From NCBI GenBank assembly GCA_049841155.1, contig JASGHI010000004.1, positions 744,001-808,000 of the forward strand: a DNA stretch of 64,000 nt. The letters run 5' to 3'. The DNA is from ZC4RG30 sp049841155 (GTDB taxonomy: Bacteria > Pseudomonadota > Gammaproteobacteria > Steroidobacterales > Steroidobacteraceae). The notes under the pieces were generated by a model that was not told where the DNA came from, ran no database searches, and saw only the letters and a list, made by a program, of their open reading frames with translations. The position numbers were made by a program, and so were the translations under genes. Shown in pieces: positions 40,138 to 50,402 of the stretch; within the stretch, counting starts at the first letter, position 1; each line of letters opens with the position of its first letter.

Positions 40138-42078
40138 ATGCCATCTTCACCTGCGGTCCAGGTATTTCCCCGTCCGGCGGCGACCTTGCTGCTGTCGTTG
40201 TGCGCGCTTGCCGCCTGCTCGAAATCGCCACCGGATGCAAAGCCGGCCGTTGCCGCGGCGCAGACTCCCGTGCCGGCGGTACTGACAACGCCCGACGCGC
40301 GGGATGTGCATTCGTTTGCCGAACCAGCGCGGGCGCGGGTCACCCACGTGGATCTGGACCTGGTGGCGGATTTCGATTCACGGACTTTTTCCGGCAGCGC
40401 GGCGCTGGATGTGGAGGCGGCACCGGATGCCGCGCTGACACTGGACACGCGCGACCTGGACATCGAGTCGGTGCAGGATGATGGGGGCAGGGCGCTGCCG
40501 TGGCAGCCGGGTGCGACCGATCCGGTGCTGGGCACGCCACTGCGCGTGGAGCTGGGATCAGCGCGGCGGGTGGTGGTGCATTACCGCACGCGGCCCGGCG
40601 CGGCGGCATTGCAGTGGCTGGCGCCGGCACAGACCGCCGGCGGCAGGCAGCCCTTCCTCTACAGCCAGGGGGAGGCCATCCTCAACCGCAGCTGGATTCC
40701 GACCCAGGACAGCCCCGGCATCCGTCAGACGTGGTCGGCGCGCATCACCGCGCCGGCGGCGCTCACCGTCGTGATGAGTGCGCAGATGCTGGGAGCGGAA
40801 CCGGGGCCGACGCCCGCGCAGCGGACCTGGAAGTTCCGCATGGATGAGCCCGTGGCGCCTTACCTCATCGCCATCGGCATCGGTGATCTGGGCTTCCGGG
40901 AGCTGGGGCCGCGGACCGGCGTGTATGCCGAGCCGCCCACGCTTGCGGCGGCCGCGGCAGAGTTCGCGGACATAGAGAAGATGGTGGCCGCGGCCGAGGA
41001 ACTCTATGGCCCTTATCGCTGGGGCCGCTACGACTTGCTGGTGCTGCCGCCGGCCTTTCCCTTCGGTGGCATGGAAAACCCGCGGCTGACCTTCGTCACG
41101 CCCACCGTCATTGCCGGTGACCGCTCGCTGGTGACGCTGCTGGCCCACGAGCTGGCGCACAGCTGGTCGGGCAACCTCGTGACCAATGCCACCTGGGCGG
41201 ACTTCTGGCTCAACGAAGGCTTCACCGTCTACATCGAGGGGCGGATCATGGAGCGTGTCTTCGGCAAGGAGGCCGCAGCCATGCAGGCGGCGCTGGGCTG
41301 GGACAGCCTGCAGGCCGAGATCAAGACACTGGGCGGACCGGCGGCTGCGGATACCCGGCTGCACATCGATCTTGCCGGCCGTGACCCCGACGAGGGCATG
41401 ACCGACATTGCCTACGAGAAGGGCGCGAATTTCCTGCGCAGCATCGAAGCGGCCGTGGGCCGTGAGCGTTTCGATGCCTGGCTGCGCGGCTATTTCGACC
41501 GCCATGCCTTCCAGCCCCAGACCACGGCGGGTTTCCTCGCCGACCTGCGTGCGAATCTGGTGAAGGGCGATGCTGGGCTGGAGCAGCGCCTGCAGCTGGA
41601 CCGCTGGGCGTACGAGCCTGGTCTGCCCGATGACGCCGTGCAACCGCACTCGGAAGCTTTCAGCCGGATCGATGCGGCGGTGGCGGCTTTTGCTGCCGGC
41701 CGGCCGCTGGATGCGGATCCGGCGGCGTGGAGCTCGGCCGAGCGGGTGCGCTTCCTCAACCGTCTGCCGCGCAGGCTGTCCGCGGCGCAGCTGGGCGCGC
41801 TTTCGCAGCGGCTGTCGCTTGCCACCCAGCACAACAGCGAAGTGCGCTTTGCATGGCTGCGGCTCGCGATAGCGAACCGCTATGAGCCGGCAATGCCGCA
41901 GCTGGAGGAGTTCCTGGCGTCGATGGGGCGGCGCAAGTTCGTGCTGCCGCTGTTCCAGGATCTGGTGGCCCAGGGAACATGGGGGAGGCAGATGGCGGTG
42001 CGCATCTATGCCCGCACGCGCCCCGGCTATCACTCGCTGACCGTGGGCAGCGTCGACAAAGTCGTGACGCTGCGGTAG
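40138..42078 (+). CDS. M1-family metallo-aminopeptidase lipoprotein
   Basis: 646 residues. The N-terminus ends with a lipobox-like LCALAAC-SKSPP, so it is probably a lipoprotein. The M1 catalytic core is intact: GGMEN (310-314) recognises the substrate amino terminus, and HELAHSW (H337, E338, H341) with E360 in WLNEGFTVY binds zinc. The C-terminal helical domain is that of leukotriene-A4-hydrolase-type M1 peptidases (RFDAWLRGYFDRHAFQPQTTAGFLADL, MAVRIYARTRPGYHSLTVGSVDKVV). It would trim N-terminal residues from peptides, probably in the periplasm. It is the rightward gene of a 36-bp divergent promoter. Confidence 0.93.
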   Translation: MPSSPAVQVFPRPAATLLLSLCALAACSKSPPDAKPAVAAAQTPVPAVLTTPDARDVHSFAEPARARVTHVDLDLVADFDSRTFSGSAALDVEAAPDAALTLDTRDLDIESVQDDGGRALPWQPGATDPVLGTPLRVELGSARRVVVHYRTRPGAAALQWLAPAQTAGGRQPFLYSQGEAILNRSWIPTQDSPGIRQTWSARITAPAALTVVMSAQMLGAEPGPTPAQRTWKFRMDEPVAPYLIAIGIGDLGFRELGPRTGVYAEPPTLAAAAAEFADIEKMVAAAEELYGPYRWGRYDLLVLPPAFPFGGMENPRLTFVTPTVIAGDRSLVTLLAHELAHSWSGNLVTNATWADFWLNEGFTVYIEGRIMERVFGKEAAAMQAALGWDSLQAEIKTLGGPAAADTRLHIDLAGRDPDEGMTDIAYEKGANFLRSIEAAVGRERFDAWLRGYFDRHAFQPQTTAGFLADLRANLVKGDAGLEQRLQLDRWAYEPGLPDDAVQPHSEAFSRIDAAVAAFAAGRPLDADPAAWSSAERVRFLNRLPRRLSAAQLGALSQRLSLATQHNSEVRFAWLRLAIANRYEPAMPQLEEFLASMGRRKFVLPLFQDLVAQGTWGRQMAVRIYARTRPGYHSLTVGSVDKVVTLR

Positions 42079-42083
42079 GTGCT

Positions 42084-42452
42084 TCAGCGGCGGCGCGGTG
42101 GCGGCGCCGGTGCCCTGGGTTCGGACACCTCGATCGACAGCGAAAAAGTGCGCCGCTCGGCGCCCTGCAGCGCGCCGACATTCACCACCTGGCGCGCGAC
42201 TTCCTCGTTGCGCTCATTGCGCACGCTGATCACGATGGCGTATTCGGAGGCGCTGTCCATGCGCTGGGCGTCCAGGGTGCCTTCGACCTGCCACGCCGTG
42301 CGCGTGGCAGCCGCACCACCCGGTTTCGCATCCTTGTCGAAACGCAGGTGATGCCTGCAGCCTGGGCAGATGACCGCGCTCTCGAGGATGGTCGCGCGGC
42401 AATGCGGGCAGGTGCGGGTCGCGCCGGGCGCGATCACGCGTGCCCCGATCAT
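42084..42452 (-). CDS. Zinc-ribbon protein coupled to a bactofilin
   Basis: 122 residues. A four-Cys zinc ribbon at the start (CPHC at 15-18, CPGC at 29-32) is followed by an immunoglobulin-like beta segment (WQVEGTLDAQRMDSASEYAIVISVRNERNEEVARQVVNVGALQGAERRTFSLSIEVSEP) and a Pro/Arg-rich tail. Its ATG overlaps the bactofilin stop by ATGA, so the two are made together. I know no named family; the coupling suggests a partner or regulator of the bactofilin filament. It ends 5 bp from the convergent M1 peptidase gene. Confidence 0.7.
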   Translation of the reverse strand: MIGARVIAPGATRTCPHCRATILESAVICPGCRHHLRFDKDAKPGGAAATRTAWQVEGTLDAQRMDSASEYAIVISVRNERNEEVARQVVNVGALQGAERRTFSLSIEVSEPRAPAPPPRRR

Positions 42453-42988
42453 GCGACGTTACTGCGGCCCTTGTCGCCATGGATGGCGGCCGGTGCGGGC
42501 GCTGGCGTGATGCGCGCCGCGGTGCCGCTGTCTTCCCAGCCGAACTCCACGGTGCCGCGCATGCGCGAGCCCGCAGCCACCGTCAGCGAGCCGGCCTTCA
42601 CGTCGCCCGTGATGGTGCCGCCCTGCTGCAGCTCGACACGCTTGGCCGTTTCGATGTTGCCCTGCAGGTCGCCGCTGACGATCACTTCGCCGGCGCGGAC
42701 CTGGCCTTCCACCTTGGCGCCGGCATCGATGTGCAGGTTGCCCTCGACCTGGATGTCGCCCTTGAACTTGCCCGCGACGCGTACGTGGCCTGAGCCGACG
42801 ATCTTGCCCTCGATGGACAGGCCGGCGGCGATGACGGACTCTTTCATTTCAGCGCGCTCCTTGGGCAATCTGGATGATTCGAATGAAGCCGGTGTCTGGC
42901 TTGCAGGCGTGGACGGCGGCGTCACGGGCGCAGTGCCCGCGGGGCCGGCCGGGTTCTGCGGGGCACTGGGTTTCTCCCACAAGGCCAT
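42449..42988 (-). CDS. Bactofilin (polymer-forming cytoskeletal protein)
   Basis: 179 residues. A Pro/Ala-rich disordered N-terminus (1-45) precedes the bactofilin beta-helix built from short repeats: SVIAAGLSIEGKIVGSGHVRVAGKFKGDIQVEGNLHIDAGAKVEGQVRAGEVIVSGDLQGNIETAKRVELQQGGTITGDVKAGSLTVAAGSRMRGTVEF. Such proteins polymerise spontaneously into membrane-associated filaments without nucleotide and help shape the cell or position cell-wall enzymes. It is followed, ATGA-coupled, by the zinc-ribbon protein. The C-terminus (ITPAPAPAAIHGDKGRSNVA) is disordered as usual. Confidence 0.9.
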   Translation of the reverse strand: MALWEKPSAPQNPAGPAGTAPVTPPSTPASQTPASFESSRLPKERAEMKESVIAAGLSIEGKIVGSGHVRVAGKFKGDIQVEGNLHIDAGAKVEGQVRAGEVIVSGDLQGNIETAKRVELQQGGTITGDVKAGSLTVAAGSRMRGTVEFGWEDSGTAARITPAPAPAAIHGDKGRSNVA

Positions 42989-43141
42989 GTCTTACTCCTG
43001 TCGCAAACTTGTCGCTGCTGAACTTAACCCGGCACGGGGTCTTCGGGGAAGGCTGTCGCGGAACAGTGACGTGGCGCACGGATTGGGCGGCCTGCGGCAG
43101 GAGTTGAGGGGGCAGGCTGCCCCGCGTAGGCTTCCGCGGAC

Positions 43142-43834
43142 GTGAAAACGCATACCACTGAAACTGACAACGCCGTGGTCGTCGCGCCTGCGGACGCGCC
43201 GGCGGACGCGGCGGTCATCTGGCTGCACGGCCTGGGAGCCGATGGCTACGACTTCGTGCCGCTGGTCCCGGAACTGCAGCTGCCGGCCGCTGCGCGCATC
43301 CGCTTCGTGTTCCCGCATGCCGAGCCGCGGCCGGTGACCATCAATGCCGGCTACACCATGCGCGCCTGGTACGACATCCGTTCGCTGACGCCGGAGGGGC
43401 GGGACGACGAGGCGGGGCTTGCGGCCGCACGCGCGCGCATCGAGAACTACATTGCGCTGGAGCGGGTCGCCGGCATCGCCTCACGCCGCATCCTGCTGGC
43501 AGGATTCTCGCAGGGTGGAGCCATGGCGCTGCACGTGGGACTGCGCCACGACGAGCCTCTGGGAGGCATTCTTGCGCTGTCCTGCTATCTGCCCCTGCGT
43601 GACCGGCTGGTGGCCGAGTCGCAGCCTGCGAACCGCAGCACGCCCATACTGATGTGCCATGGCTCGGACGACGTGGTGGTGCTGCCGGCCTTCGGAGAGC
43701 TCTCGCGCGACGCGCTGCTGGCCGCCGGTCATCCGGTGGAATGGCGCCTGTATTCCATGGGCCACAGCCTGAGCCGGCCACAGGTGAGTGACATTTCTGC
43801 CTGGATACAGCGGCGGCTCTCGAGTCCGGCCTAG
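43142..43834 (+). CDS. Carboxylesterase/acyl-protein-thioesterase-like alpha/beta hydrolase
   Basis: 230 residues from GTG 43142. Alpha/beta-hydrolase fold with VIWLHGLGADGYDFVPLVPEL (oxyanion hole), nucleophile S123 in AGFSQGGAMAL, acid D176 in HGSDDVVV, and H208 in MGHSLS. PHAEPRPVTINAGYTMRAWYDI is typical of the phospholipase/carboxylesterase family. No signal peptide, so it is cytoplasmic. It probably hydrolyses short-chain esters or lysophospholipids. It is followed by the AT-rich 325-bp gap. Confidence 0.9.
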   Translation: MKTHTTETDNAVVVAPADAPADAAVIWLHGLGADGYDFVPLVPELQLPAAARIRFVFPHAEPRPVTINAGYTMRAWYDIRSLTPEGRDDEAGLAAARARIENYIALERVAGIASRRILLAGFSQGGAMALHVGLRHDEPLGGILALSCYLPLRDRLVAESQPANRSTPILMCHGSDDVVVLPAFGELSRDALLAAGHPVEWRLYSMGHSLSRPQVSDISAWIQRRLSSPA

Positions 43835-43873
43835 TTGTCCGGCATCTGCCCTCCGCGGGCGATGGCGCGAATA

Positions 43874-43890
43874 TCCAGATTTAATCTGGA
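43874..43890. promoter_or_regulatory. Perfect 17-bp palindrome (operator or weak terminator)
   Basis: TCCAGATTTAATCTGGA is a perfect 8-1-8 inverted repeat 40 bp after the esterase stop. It is followed by AATGTCTTTC, not a T-tract, and has an AT-rich stem, so an operator is at least as likely as a terminator. Confidence 0.45.
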
Positions 43891-43896
43891 AATGTC

Positions 43897-43912
43897 TTTC
43901 AATTCATTGAAA
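43897..43912. promoter_or_regulatory. Perfect 16-bp palindrome next to the first
   Basis: TTTCAATTCATTGAAA is a perfect 7-2-7 inverted repeat whose centre is about 22 bp from that of the palindrome at 43874, roughly two helical turns. The pairing suggests two copies of a dimeric regulator binding the same face, or a compound attenuator. Confidence 0.45.
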
Positions 43913-44159
43913 AATAAGCAGTTCCAATATTTCGCCGTCAATCCAATAAAAAACTTCCGGAAAGATTGCAGCCCCGGCAGGCAAAAGGGGTTGACAATCA
44001 CAAAAAAGACTTTCGTTCCGTTTCCCGGCCGCGTATAGAATACGCCTCGATCGCGGGTCGTCCGTCTTCTGTCCTGTCGTGCTCAAGCGCGCGAGCTCTA
44101 GTGGAAGGGTCTCCGATCAGGTCAATACAAAGATACTTACTGTTTGGAGATCGATACTC

Positions 44160-44501
44160 ATGGCGAAGATTTACGTAGGCAACCTCCCGTTCTCGGCGAA
44201 CGAGGCCGAGGTGCGCACGCTGTTCTCACAGCATGGCACGGTGGAGTCCGTTGCGCTGCCGACCGATCGGGAAACGGGTCGCCCGCGTGGCTTCGGCTTC
44301 GTGGAAATGCCGCAGGCGGATGCCGCCCGCGCCATCCAGGCGCTGAACGGTTATTCGATGAACGGCCGTCCGCTGCGCGTCAATGAGGCGCAGGACAAGC
44401 CCCGCACCGGCGGCGGCGGTGGCGGCGGTTTCCGCGGCGGTCAGGGTGGTGGCGGCGGCGGTTTCCGCGGCGGCCAGGGTGGTGGTGGCGGCCGCTGGTA
44501 A
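44160..44501 (+). CDS. Glycine-rich RNA-binding protein (single RRM)
   Basis: 113 residues from ATG 44160. One RRM with RNP-2 KIYVGNLPF (3-11) and RNP-1 RPRGFGFVEM (about 41-50), then a Gly/Phe/Arg tail containing the unit GGGGGFRGGQ in two near-identical copies (85-112) ending GGGGRW. Small RRM proteins of this type in proteobacteria are cold- or stress-induced RNA chaperones. The low-complexity tail may drive self-association with RNA. A strong hairpin follows at 44523. The gene stands alone downstream of a 325-bp control region. Confidence 0.92.
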   Translation: MAKIYVGNLPFSANEAEVRTLFSQHGTVESVALPTDRETGRPRGFGFVEMPQADAARAIQALNGYSMNGRPLRVNEAQDKPRTGGGGGGGFRGGQGGGGGGFRGGQGGGGGRW

Positions 44502-44522
44502 GCGACGCCAGTCAAGCTTGTC

Positions 44523-44546
44523 GAGGGCCCGGCTTGCCGGGCCCTC
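44523..44546 (+). terminator. Rho-independent-type hairpin after the RRM gene
   Basis: GAGGGCCCGGC (44523-44533) pairs exactly with GCCGGGCCCTC (44536-44546), an 11-bp G+C stem with a minimal loop. The following TGCATTTGGG is only weakly T-rich, so termination may be incomplete and some reading into the deformylase gene is possible. Confidence 0.75.
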
Positions 44547-44580
44547 TGCATTTGGGCTCCCTGGTGGCAAACTGGGAGCC

Positions 44581-45114
44581 ATGGCAGTCAGACCGATATT
44601 GAAAATGGGCGACCCGCTGCTGCTGCAGCGCGCTGCCGAGGTTCCCGATCCACGTGCGCCCTGGGTGCGCGAATTGCTTGCCGACATGCTCGATACCATG
44701 CGCGCCGCGAACGGCGCGGGACTGGCCGCGCCACAGATCGGCGTGTCCTCGCGCATCGTGATCTTCGGGGTCGAATCCACCGAGCGCTATCCGCAGGCGC
44801 CCGCCGTGCCGTTCACCGTGCTGATCAACCCTGAACTGACTCCGCTCGGCGCGGATATGGAAGAGGGCTGGGAAGGCTGCCTTTCCGTTCCTGGCCTGCG
44901 CGGCGTGGTGCCGCGCTACCGGAAGCTGCGCTACCAGGGCTTGGATGCCGAGGGCCGCCGCATCGACCGCAGCGTCGAGGGCTTCCATGCGCGCGTTGCG
45001 CAGCATGAAGTGGATCACCTGGACGGGATTCTCTATCCCATGCGCATACGTGATCTGCGGCGGTTCGGCTTTCAGGATGTGCTGTTCCCCGGCCAGCCGG
45101 ACATCGACGACTGA
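44581..45114 (+). CDS. def: Peptide deformylase
   Basis: A 177-residue Fe/Zn enzyme that removes the formyl group from new proteins. The three motifs are intact: GAGLAAPQIG (45-54), EGCLSVPG (C100) and QHEVDHLDG (H142, E143, H146). The start ATG 44581 was chosen because MAVRPILKMGDPLL is the standard Def N-terminus; the longer frame runs through the glycine-rich region of the RRM gene. It is not beside fmt, so it is probably one of several deformylase genes. It ends 20 bp before sthA. Confidence 0.93.
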   Translation: MAVRPILKMGDPLLLQRAAEVPDPRAPWVRELLADMLDTMRAANGAGLAAPQIGVSSRIVIFGVESTERYPQAPAVPFTVLINPELTPLGADMEEGWEGCLSVPGLRGVVPRYRKLRYQGLDAEGRRIDRSVEGFHARVAQHEVDHLDGILYPMRIRDLRRFGFQDVLFPGQPDIDD

Positions 45115-45134
45115 TTTTCATCTAGCATTCACTC

Positions 45135-46520
<1,386 letters not shown>

Positions 46521-46530
46521 CCGGACCCCT

Positions 46531-48327
46531 ATGGCTGATTCCGCATCCGAGCGCCCCCGGGGCCGATCGCTGCGACCCCTGCGCGCGCTGGGGCCGTTCC
46601 TGCGCCCTTACCGGGGCACGCTGGGGGCCGCGATCGGTGCGCTGCTGATTGCCTCGGTGGCCATGCTGGCGCTGCCGGTGGCGGTGCGGCAGCTGATCGA
46701 CCACGGCATGGCCGGCGGCGATCCGTCCACCGTGAACCGCTACTTCCTCGGCTTCCTGGTCGCGGCGGTGGTGTTCGGCATCTTCGCGGCGCTGCGCTTC
46801 TATCTGGTGAGCTGGCTGGGCGAGCGCGTGGTCGCCGATGTGCGCGAGGCCGTCTACCGGCGCATGGTGCGCATGGACATGACCTTCTTCGAGGTCACGC
46901 GCACCGGCGAGGTGCTCTCCCGGCTCACCACCGACACCACGCTGGTGCAGTCGATTTCCGGCGTGGGCATTTCAATCACCCTGCGATCGCTGCTCAATGT
47001 CGTGGGCGCGCTGGTGATGATGGGCGCCACCAGCTGGCGCCTGATGGGCGTGATGCTGGTGCTGATCCCGGTGATCATGCTGCCGCTGTTCGCGGTGGGG
47101 CGGCGCGTGCGGCGCCTGTCGCGCTCCTCGCAGGACCGGGTCGCGGACTCCAGCGGCCTCGCGGGCGAGACGCTCAATGCCATGCAGACGGTGCAGGCCT
47201 TCACGCTGGAAGAGATGCAGAGCCGGCGCTATGACGCAGTGGTGGAGGAGAGCTTTGCCACGGCCGTGCGGCGCAACCTGATGCGCGCACTGCTCACCGC
47301 CATCGGCACCATGATGGTGATGGGCGCGATCACCTTCGTGCTGTGGCTGGGCGCGCGGGCGGTGCTGGCCGGGGAGATGACGGGGGGGCAGCTGGGCCAG
47401 TTCCTGCTGTACGCGGGTTTCGTGACGGCTTCGGCCGCGGCGCTGATCGAGCAATGGGGCGAGGTGCAGCGCGCGGCCGGTGCCATGGAACGCCTGATGG
47501 AATTGCTGGAGGCGCGGCCGGCCATCGCCGCGCCTGCTCATCCGGTGCAGCTGCCGCCGGCGAGCCGCGGAGCGTTGCGCTTCGAGGACGTCACCTTCCA
47601 GTATCCATCGCGTCCCGGAACCTCGGCGCTGGACAGGTTCTCGCTCGACATCGCATCGGGCGAGACGGTGGCCTTCGTCGGTCCCTCCGGCGCCGGCAAG
47701 AGCACCACTTTCCAGCTGGCGCTGCGTTTCTACGATCCCACCGCCGGGCGCGTGCTGCTCGATGGTGTGGACATCTCGCAGCTGGACCCGGTGCAGCTGC
47801 GCTCGCGCATTGGACTCGTGCCCCAGGAGACGGTGCTGTTCGGTGCCTCGGCGCGCGAGAACATCCGCTATGGCCGGCCCGATGCCACCGATGCCGAGAT
47901 CGAGGCGGCGGCACGTGCAGCGGCCGCGGATGACTTCATCGCGAAGCTGCCGCAGGGCTATGACACCTTCCTCGGCGAGCGCGGCACGCGGCTCTCCGGC
48001 GGCCAGCGCCAGCGCATTGCCATCGCGCGCGCCATCCTCAAGGACCCGCCCGTGCTGCTGCTGGACGAGGCGACCAGCAGCCTGGATGCGGAAAGCGAAC
48101 TGCTGGTGCAGCAGGCGCTGGAGCGGCTGATGTCCACGCGCACCACCCTCATCATTGCGCACCGGCTCGCGACCGTGCTCAAGGCCGACCGCATCGTCGT
48201 GATGGACCACGGCCGCATCGTGGCCGTGGGCACCCATGCCGAGCTTCTGCGAACCAGTTCACTTTATGCGCGGCTAGCGCAGTTGCAGTTCGCCGACAAC
48301 AATGCCGCGGACGCACAATCCGCGTGA
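46531..48327 (+). CDS. MsbA-like ABC exporter (fused membrane and ATPase domains)
   Basis: 598 residues. Six membrane helices (about 25-310) are followed by an ATPase domain: Walker A VGPSGAGKSTTFQLALRFYDP, Q-loop LVPQETVLFGASARENIRYG, signature LSGGQRQRIAIARAILKDPPVLLLDEATSSLDAESE, H-loop IIAHRLATVLKADRIVV. It resembles lipid or multidrug exporters of the MsbA/BmrA type. It starts 10 bp after sthA and may be co-transcribed. A substrate cannot be told from the sequence; MsbA itself would be expected beside lpxK, which is not here. Confidence 0.92.
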   Translation: MADSASERPRGRSLRPLRALGPFLRPYRGTLGAAIGALLIASVAMLALPVAVRQLIDHGMAGGDPSTVNRYFLGFLVAAVVFGIFAALRFYLVSWLGERVVADVREAVYRRMVRMDMTFFEVTRTGEVLSRLTTDTTLVQSISGVGISITLRSLLNVVGALVMMGATSWRLMGVMLVLIPVIMLPLFAVGRRVRRLSRSSQDRVADSSGLAGETLNAMQTVQAFTLEEMQSRRYDAVVEESFATAVRRNLMRALLTAIGTMMVMGAITFVLWLGARAVLAGEMTGGQLGQFLLYAGFVTASAAALIEQWGEVQRAAGAMERLMELLEARPAIAAPAHPVQLPPASRGALRFEDVTFQYPSRPGTSALDRFSLDIASGETVAFVGPSGAGKSTTFQLALRFYDPTAGRVLLDGVDISQLDPVQLRSRIGLVPQETVLFGASARENIRYGRPDATDAEIEAAARAAAADDFIAKLPQGYDTFLGERGTRLSGGQRQRIAIARAILKDPPVLLLDEATSSLDAESELLVQQALERLMSTRTTLIIAHRLATVLKADRIVVMDHGRIVAVGTHAELLRTSSLYARLAQLQFADNNAADAQSA

Positions 48328-48401
48328 TTTGTTGACGCAGGCCGCATCGTCGCCGAGCGTGGCTGCGGGAAGATGTCCGAAAGGGATGGACCCGGACCCC
48401 C

Positions 48402-49796
48402 GTGAGCACACAAGTACAGTCAGAGGATTGGCGCCGCAAGTATTTCGATTCGATCCGCGCGATCGAGCAGGAGGCGCGCCAGTTCCGCGATCTGGAGACG
48501 ATGTTGCGGCGCCTGGTCGGCCGTCTGTGCGTGGTGGCGCAGGGACAGGCCCCGCGCCTGGACGATGAGCTGCGCCAGCTCGGCGAGGCAGCCCGCAGCA
48601 ATGCCGATATCCAGGCGCTCGAGGTCCTGAGCCAGCGCCTGATTGCCGCGGTAAACGAGGCCGATCAACTGCCGAGGACCACGTCGGCGTCCACGCCGCC
48701 GCCAGTTGCGGCCGGTTGCGGCGGCGAGATGCCGGCGGAGGCCATTTTCGGCGATGAGCGGGTGCGCGCCGTGCTGGCCAGACTGCTCGCCGGCTTGCGC
48801 CGCGACCCCGAACTGCTGATGGCGATATCCGCTCTCGAGGAGCAGCTCGCGACCAGCCTGACCCGGGAACAGCTGCCGCGGGTGCTGGAGGAGATCGCGG
48901 CGCTGGTGGGGCGCCGCGTGCAGAACATTGAACGTGTCCGGCAGGAGCTGGAAGCGCTGCTGGCGCAGATGCTCGCGCGCCTGGACGACATCGGCAGCTA
49001 CGTTGCGGGCCAGTCTGCCGACCAGGCCCAGCAGGTCGAGAGCACCGAGACACTGAACACGCAGCTGGCCGGCGAGGTGCGGGCCATCGGCGAGAGTGTG
49101 GAGTCGGGCGACGACCTGGCCCTGATCCGCCGCCAGTTGCGCATGCGCCTGGATTCGATCGACCGGCACCTGCAGGAATACCGCGACCGCGAAGCGCAGC
49201 GCGCGCAGACCACCCGCGAGCGCAACGAGCAGATGCGCCAGCGCATGGAGGAGCTGGAAGGCGAGGCGCGCAAGCTCCACGCGCAGCTGCACGACGAGCA
49301 GCGCCTGTCGATGCTGGACAACCTCACCCAGGTGGCGAACCGGCTGGCATTCGAAGCGCGCTTCGCGGAGGAGATCGAGCGCTTCCGGCGTTTCGGGCAG
49401 CCGACCTGCGTGGCGATCTGGGACATCGACCGCTTCAAGGTCATCAATGATACCTACGGGCACCGTGCCGGCGACAAGGTGCTCAAGCTCGTGGCCCAGA
49501 CGCTGGCCGCCGGCATCCGCAGCACCGACTTCATCGCGCGCTATGGCGGCGAGGAGTTCGTGATGCTGCTGCCGGGCACGGCGATCGAGGATGCGCGGCG
49601 TGTGATGGATACCCTGCGCACTGCAGTGTCGGATCTCGGCCTGCATTTCCGCGGCGTGCCGGTGACGATCACCGTTTCCTGCGGCCTCACCCAGCTGCGT
49701 GCGGACGATTCGGCGGCCGATGCCTTCGACCGTGCCGACAAGGCCCTCTACGCGGCCAAGGATTCGGGGCGCAACTGCTGCTGCACCGGCGGCTGA
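48402..49796 (+). CDS. Cytoplasmic diguanylate cyclase with inhibitory site
   Basis: 464 residues from GTG 48402. The N-terminal part (about 1-290) is long, helical and coiled-coil-like (RVQNIERVRQELEALLAQMLARLDDIGSYVAGQ, IRRQLRMRLDSIDRHLQEYRDREAQ), with no membrane helix. The GGDEF domain follows: MLDNLTQVANRLAFEARFAEEI, WDIDRFKVINDTYGHRAGDKVLK, active loop GGEEF (382-386). An RSTD inhibitory site sits exactly five residues before it, so feedback inhibition by c-di-GMP is expected. It is similar in plan to Pseudomonas diguanylate cyclases that act together with flagellar or surface cues. It is convergent with the rhomboid gene, 4 bp apart. Confidence 0.9.
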   Translation: MSTQVQSEDWRRKYFDSIRAIEQEARQFRDLETMLRRLVGRLCVVAQGQAPRLDDELRQLGEAARSNADIQALEVLSQRLIAAVNEADQLPRTTSASTPPPVAAGCGGEMPAEAIFGDERVRAVLARLLAGLRRDPELLMAISALEEQLATSLTREQLPRVLEEIAALVGRRVQNIERVRQELEALLAQMLARLDDIGSYVAGQSADQAQQVESTETLNTQLAGEVRAIGESVESGDDLALIRRQLRMRLDSIDRHLQEYRDREAQRAQTTRERNEQMRQRMEELEGEARKLHAQLHDEQRLSMLDNLTQVANRLAFEARFAEEIERFRRFGQPTCVAIWDIDRFKVINDTYGHRAGDKVLKLVAQTLAAGIRSTDFIARYGGEEFVMLLPGTAIEDARRVMDTLRTAVSDLGLHFRGVPVTITVSCGLTQLRADDSAADAFDRADKALYAAKDSGRNCCCTGG

Positions 49797-49800
49797 GCGT

Positions 49801-50402
49801 TCAGCGCGGCCGGCCGCGCTGCGAGCGCCAGTAGAAGATCAGCAGCAGGCCGCCGGCCATGCCGCCCAGATGCGCAAAATGCGCCACGTCACTGGCGCCG
49901 CCCTGCGCGAATCCCAGATACAGTTCCAGCAGCCCGTACAGGGTGACGAACAGCCATGCCGGCATGGGAATGGGCGGGAAGATCAGCATCAGCCGGCGAT
50001 GCGGGAAGGCGAGGCCATAGGCCAGCAGCAGGCCGAAGATGCCGCCCGAGGCGCCCACCGTCGGCACGGGCGGCCCGCCGATCATGCCCTGCACGTAGAG
50101 CTGCGTCACCGCGGCGCAGATCACGCAGACCAGGTAGTAGGTGAGGAAACGCCGCGGGCCCAGCAGCCGCTCGATCTCCGGTCCGAACATGTACAGCGCG
50201 AACATGTTGAACAGCAGATGGGTGAGGCCGCCGTGCAGGAAGGCATAGGTGACGAGCTGCCAGGGCTGGAAAGTGGGGGCAGAGAGGCCGCCGCCCGCGG
50301 GCCACAGCGCGAACTGCAGCAGTGCGCCGTCGCCCAGCAGCCACTGCAGGCCGAAGCCCGCGAAGCACGCGATGATGAGGCTGCGGGTGACCGGCGTCAC
50401 GC

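Larger units (their letters stand above)
43835..44159. promoter_or_regulatory. 325-bp AT-rich control region of the RRM protein gene
   Basis: This is the only gene-free stretch over 300 bp in the window, and its first half is clearly more A+T-rich than the surroundings. It contains two perfect palindromes (43874-43890 and 43897-43912), a TTGACA at 43991-43996 and a TATAGAAT at 44034-44041, these two separated by 37 bp and so not a normal -35/-10 pair. A GGAGA ribosome-binding site (44146-44150) lies 10 bp before the ATG. If transcription starts near 44047, the leader is about 110 nt, long enough for temperature- or self-regulation. I see no tRNA or small-ORF signal. Confidence 0.55.

Noticed and set aside
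43991..44041. TTGACA and TATAGAAT as one promoter
   Set aside because: They are separated by 37 bp, far from the 16-18 bp needed, so I do not pair them.
44401..44500. GGT/GGC repeat tract as a satellite or mobile repeat
   Set aside because: It is simply the glycine-rich coding tail of the RRM protein in two near-identical units.
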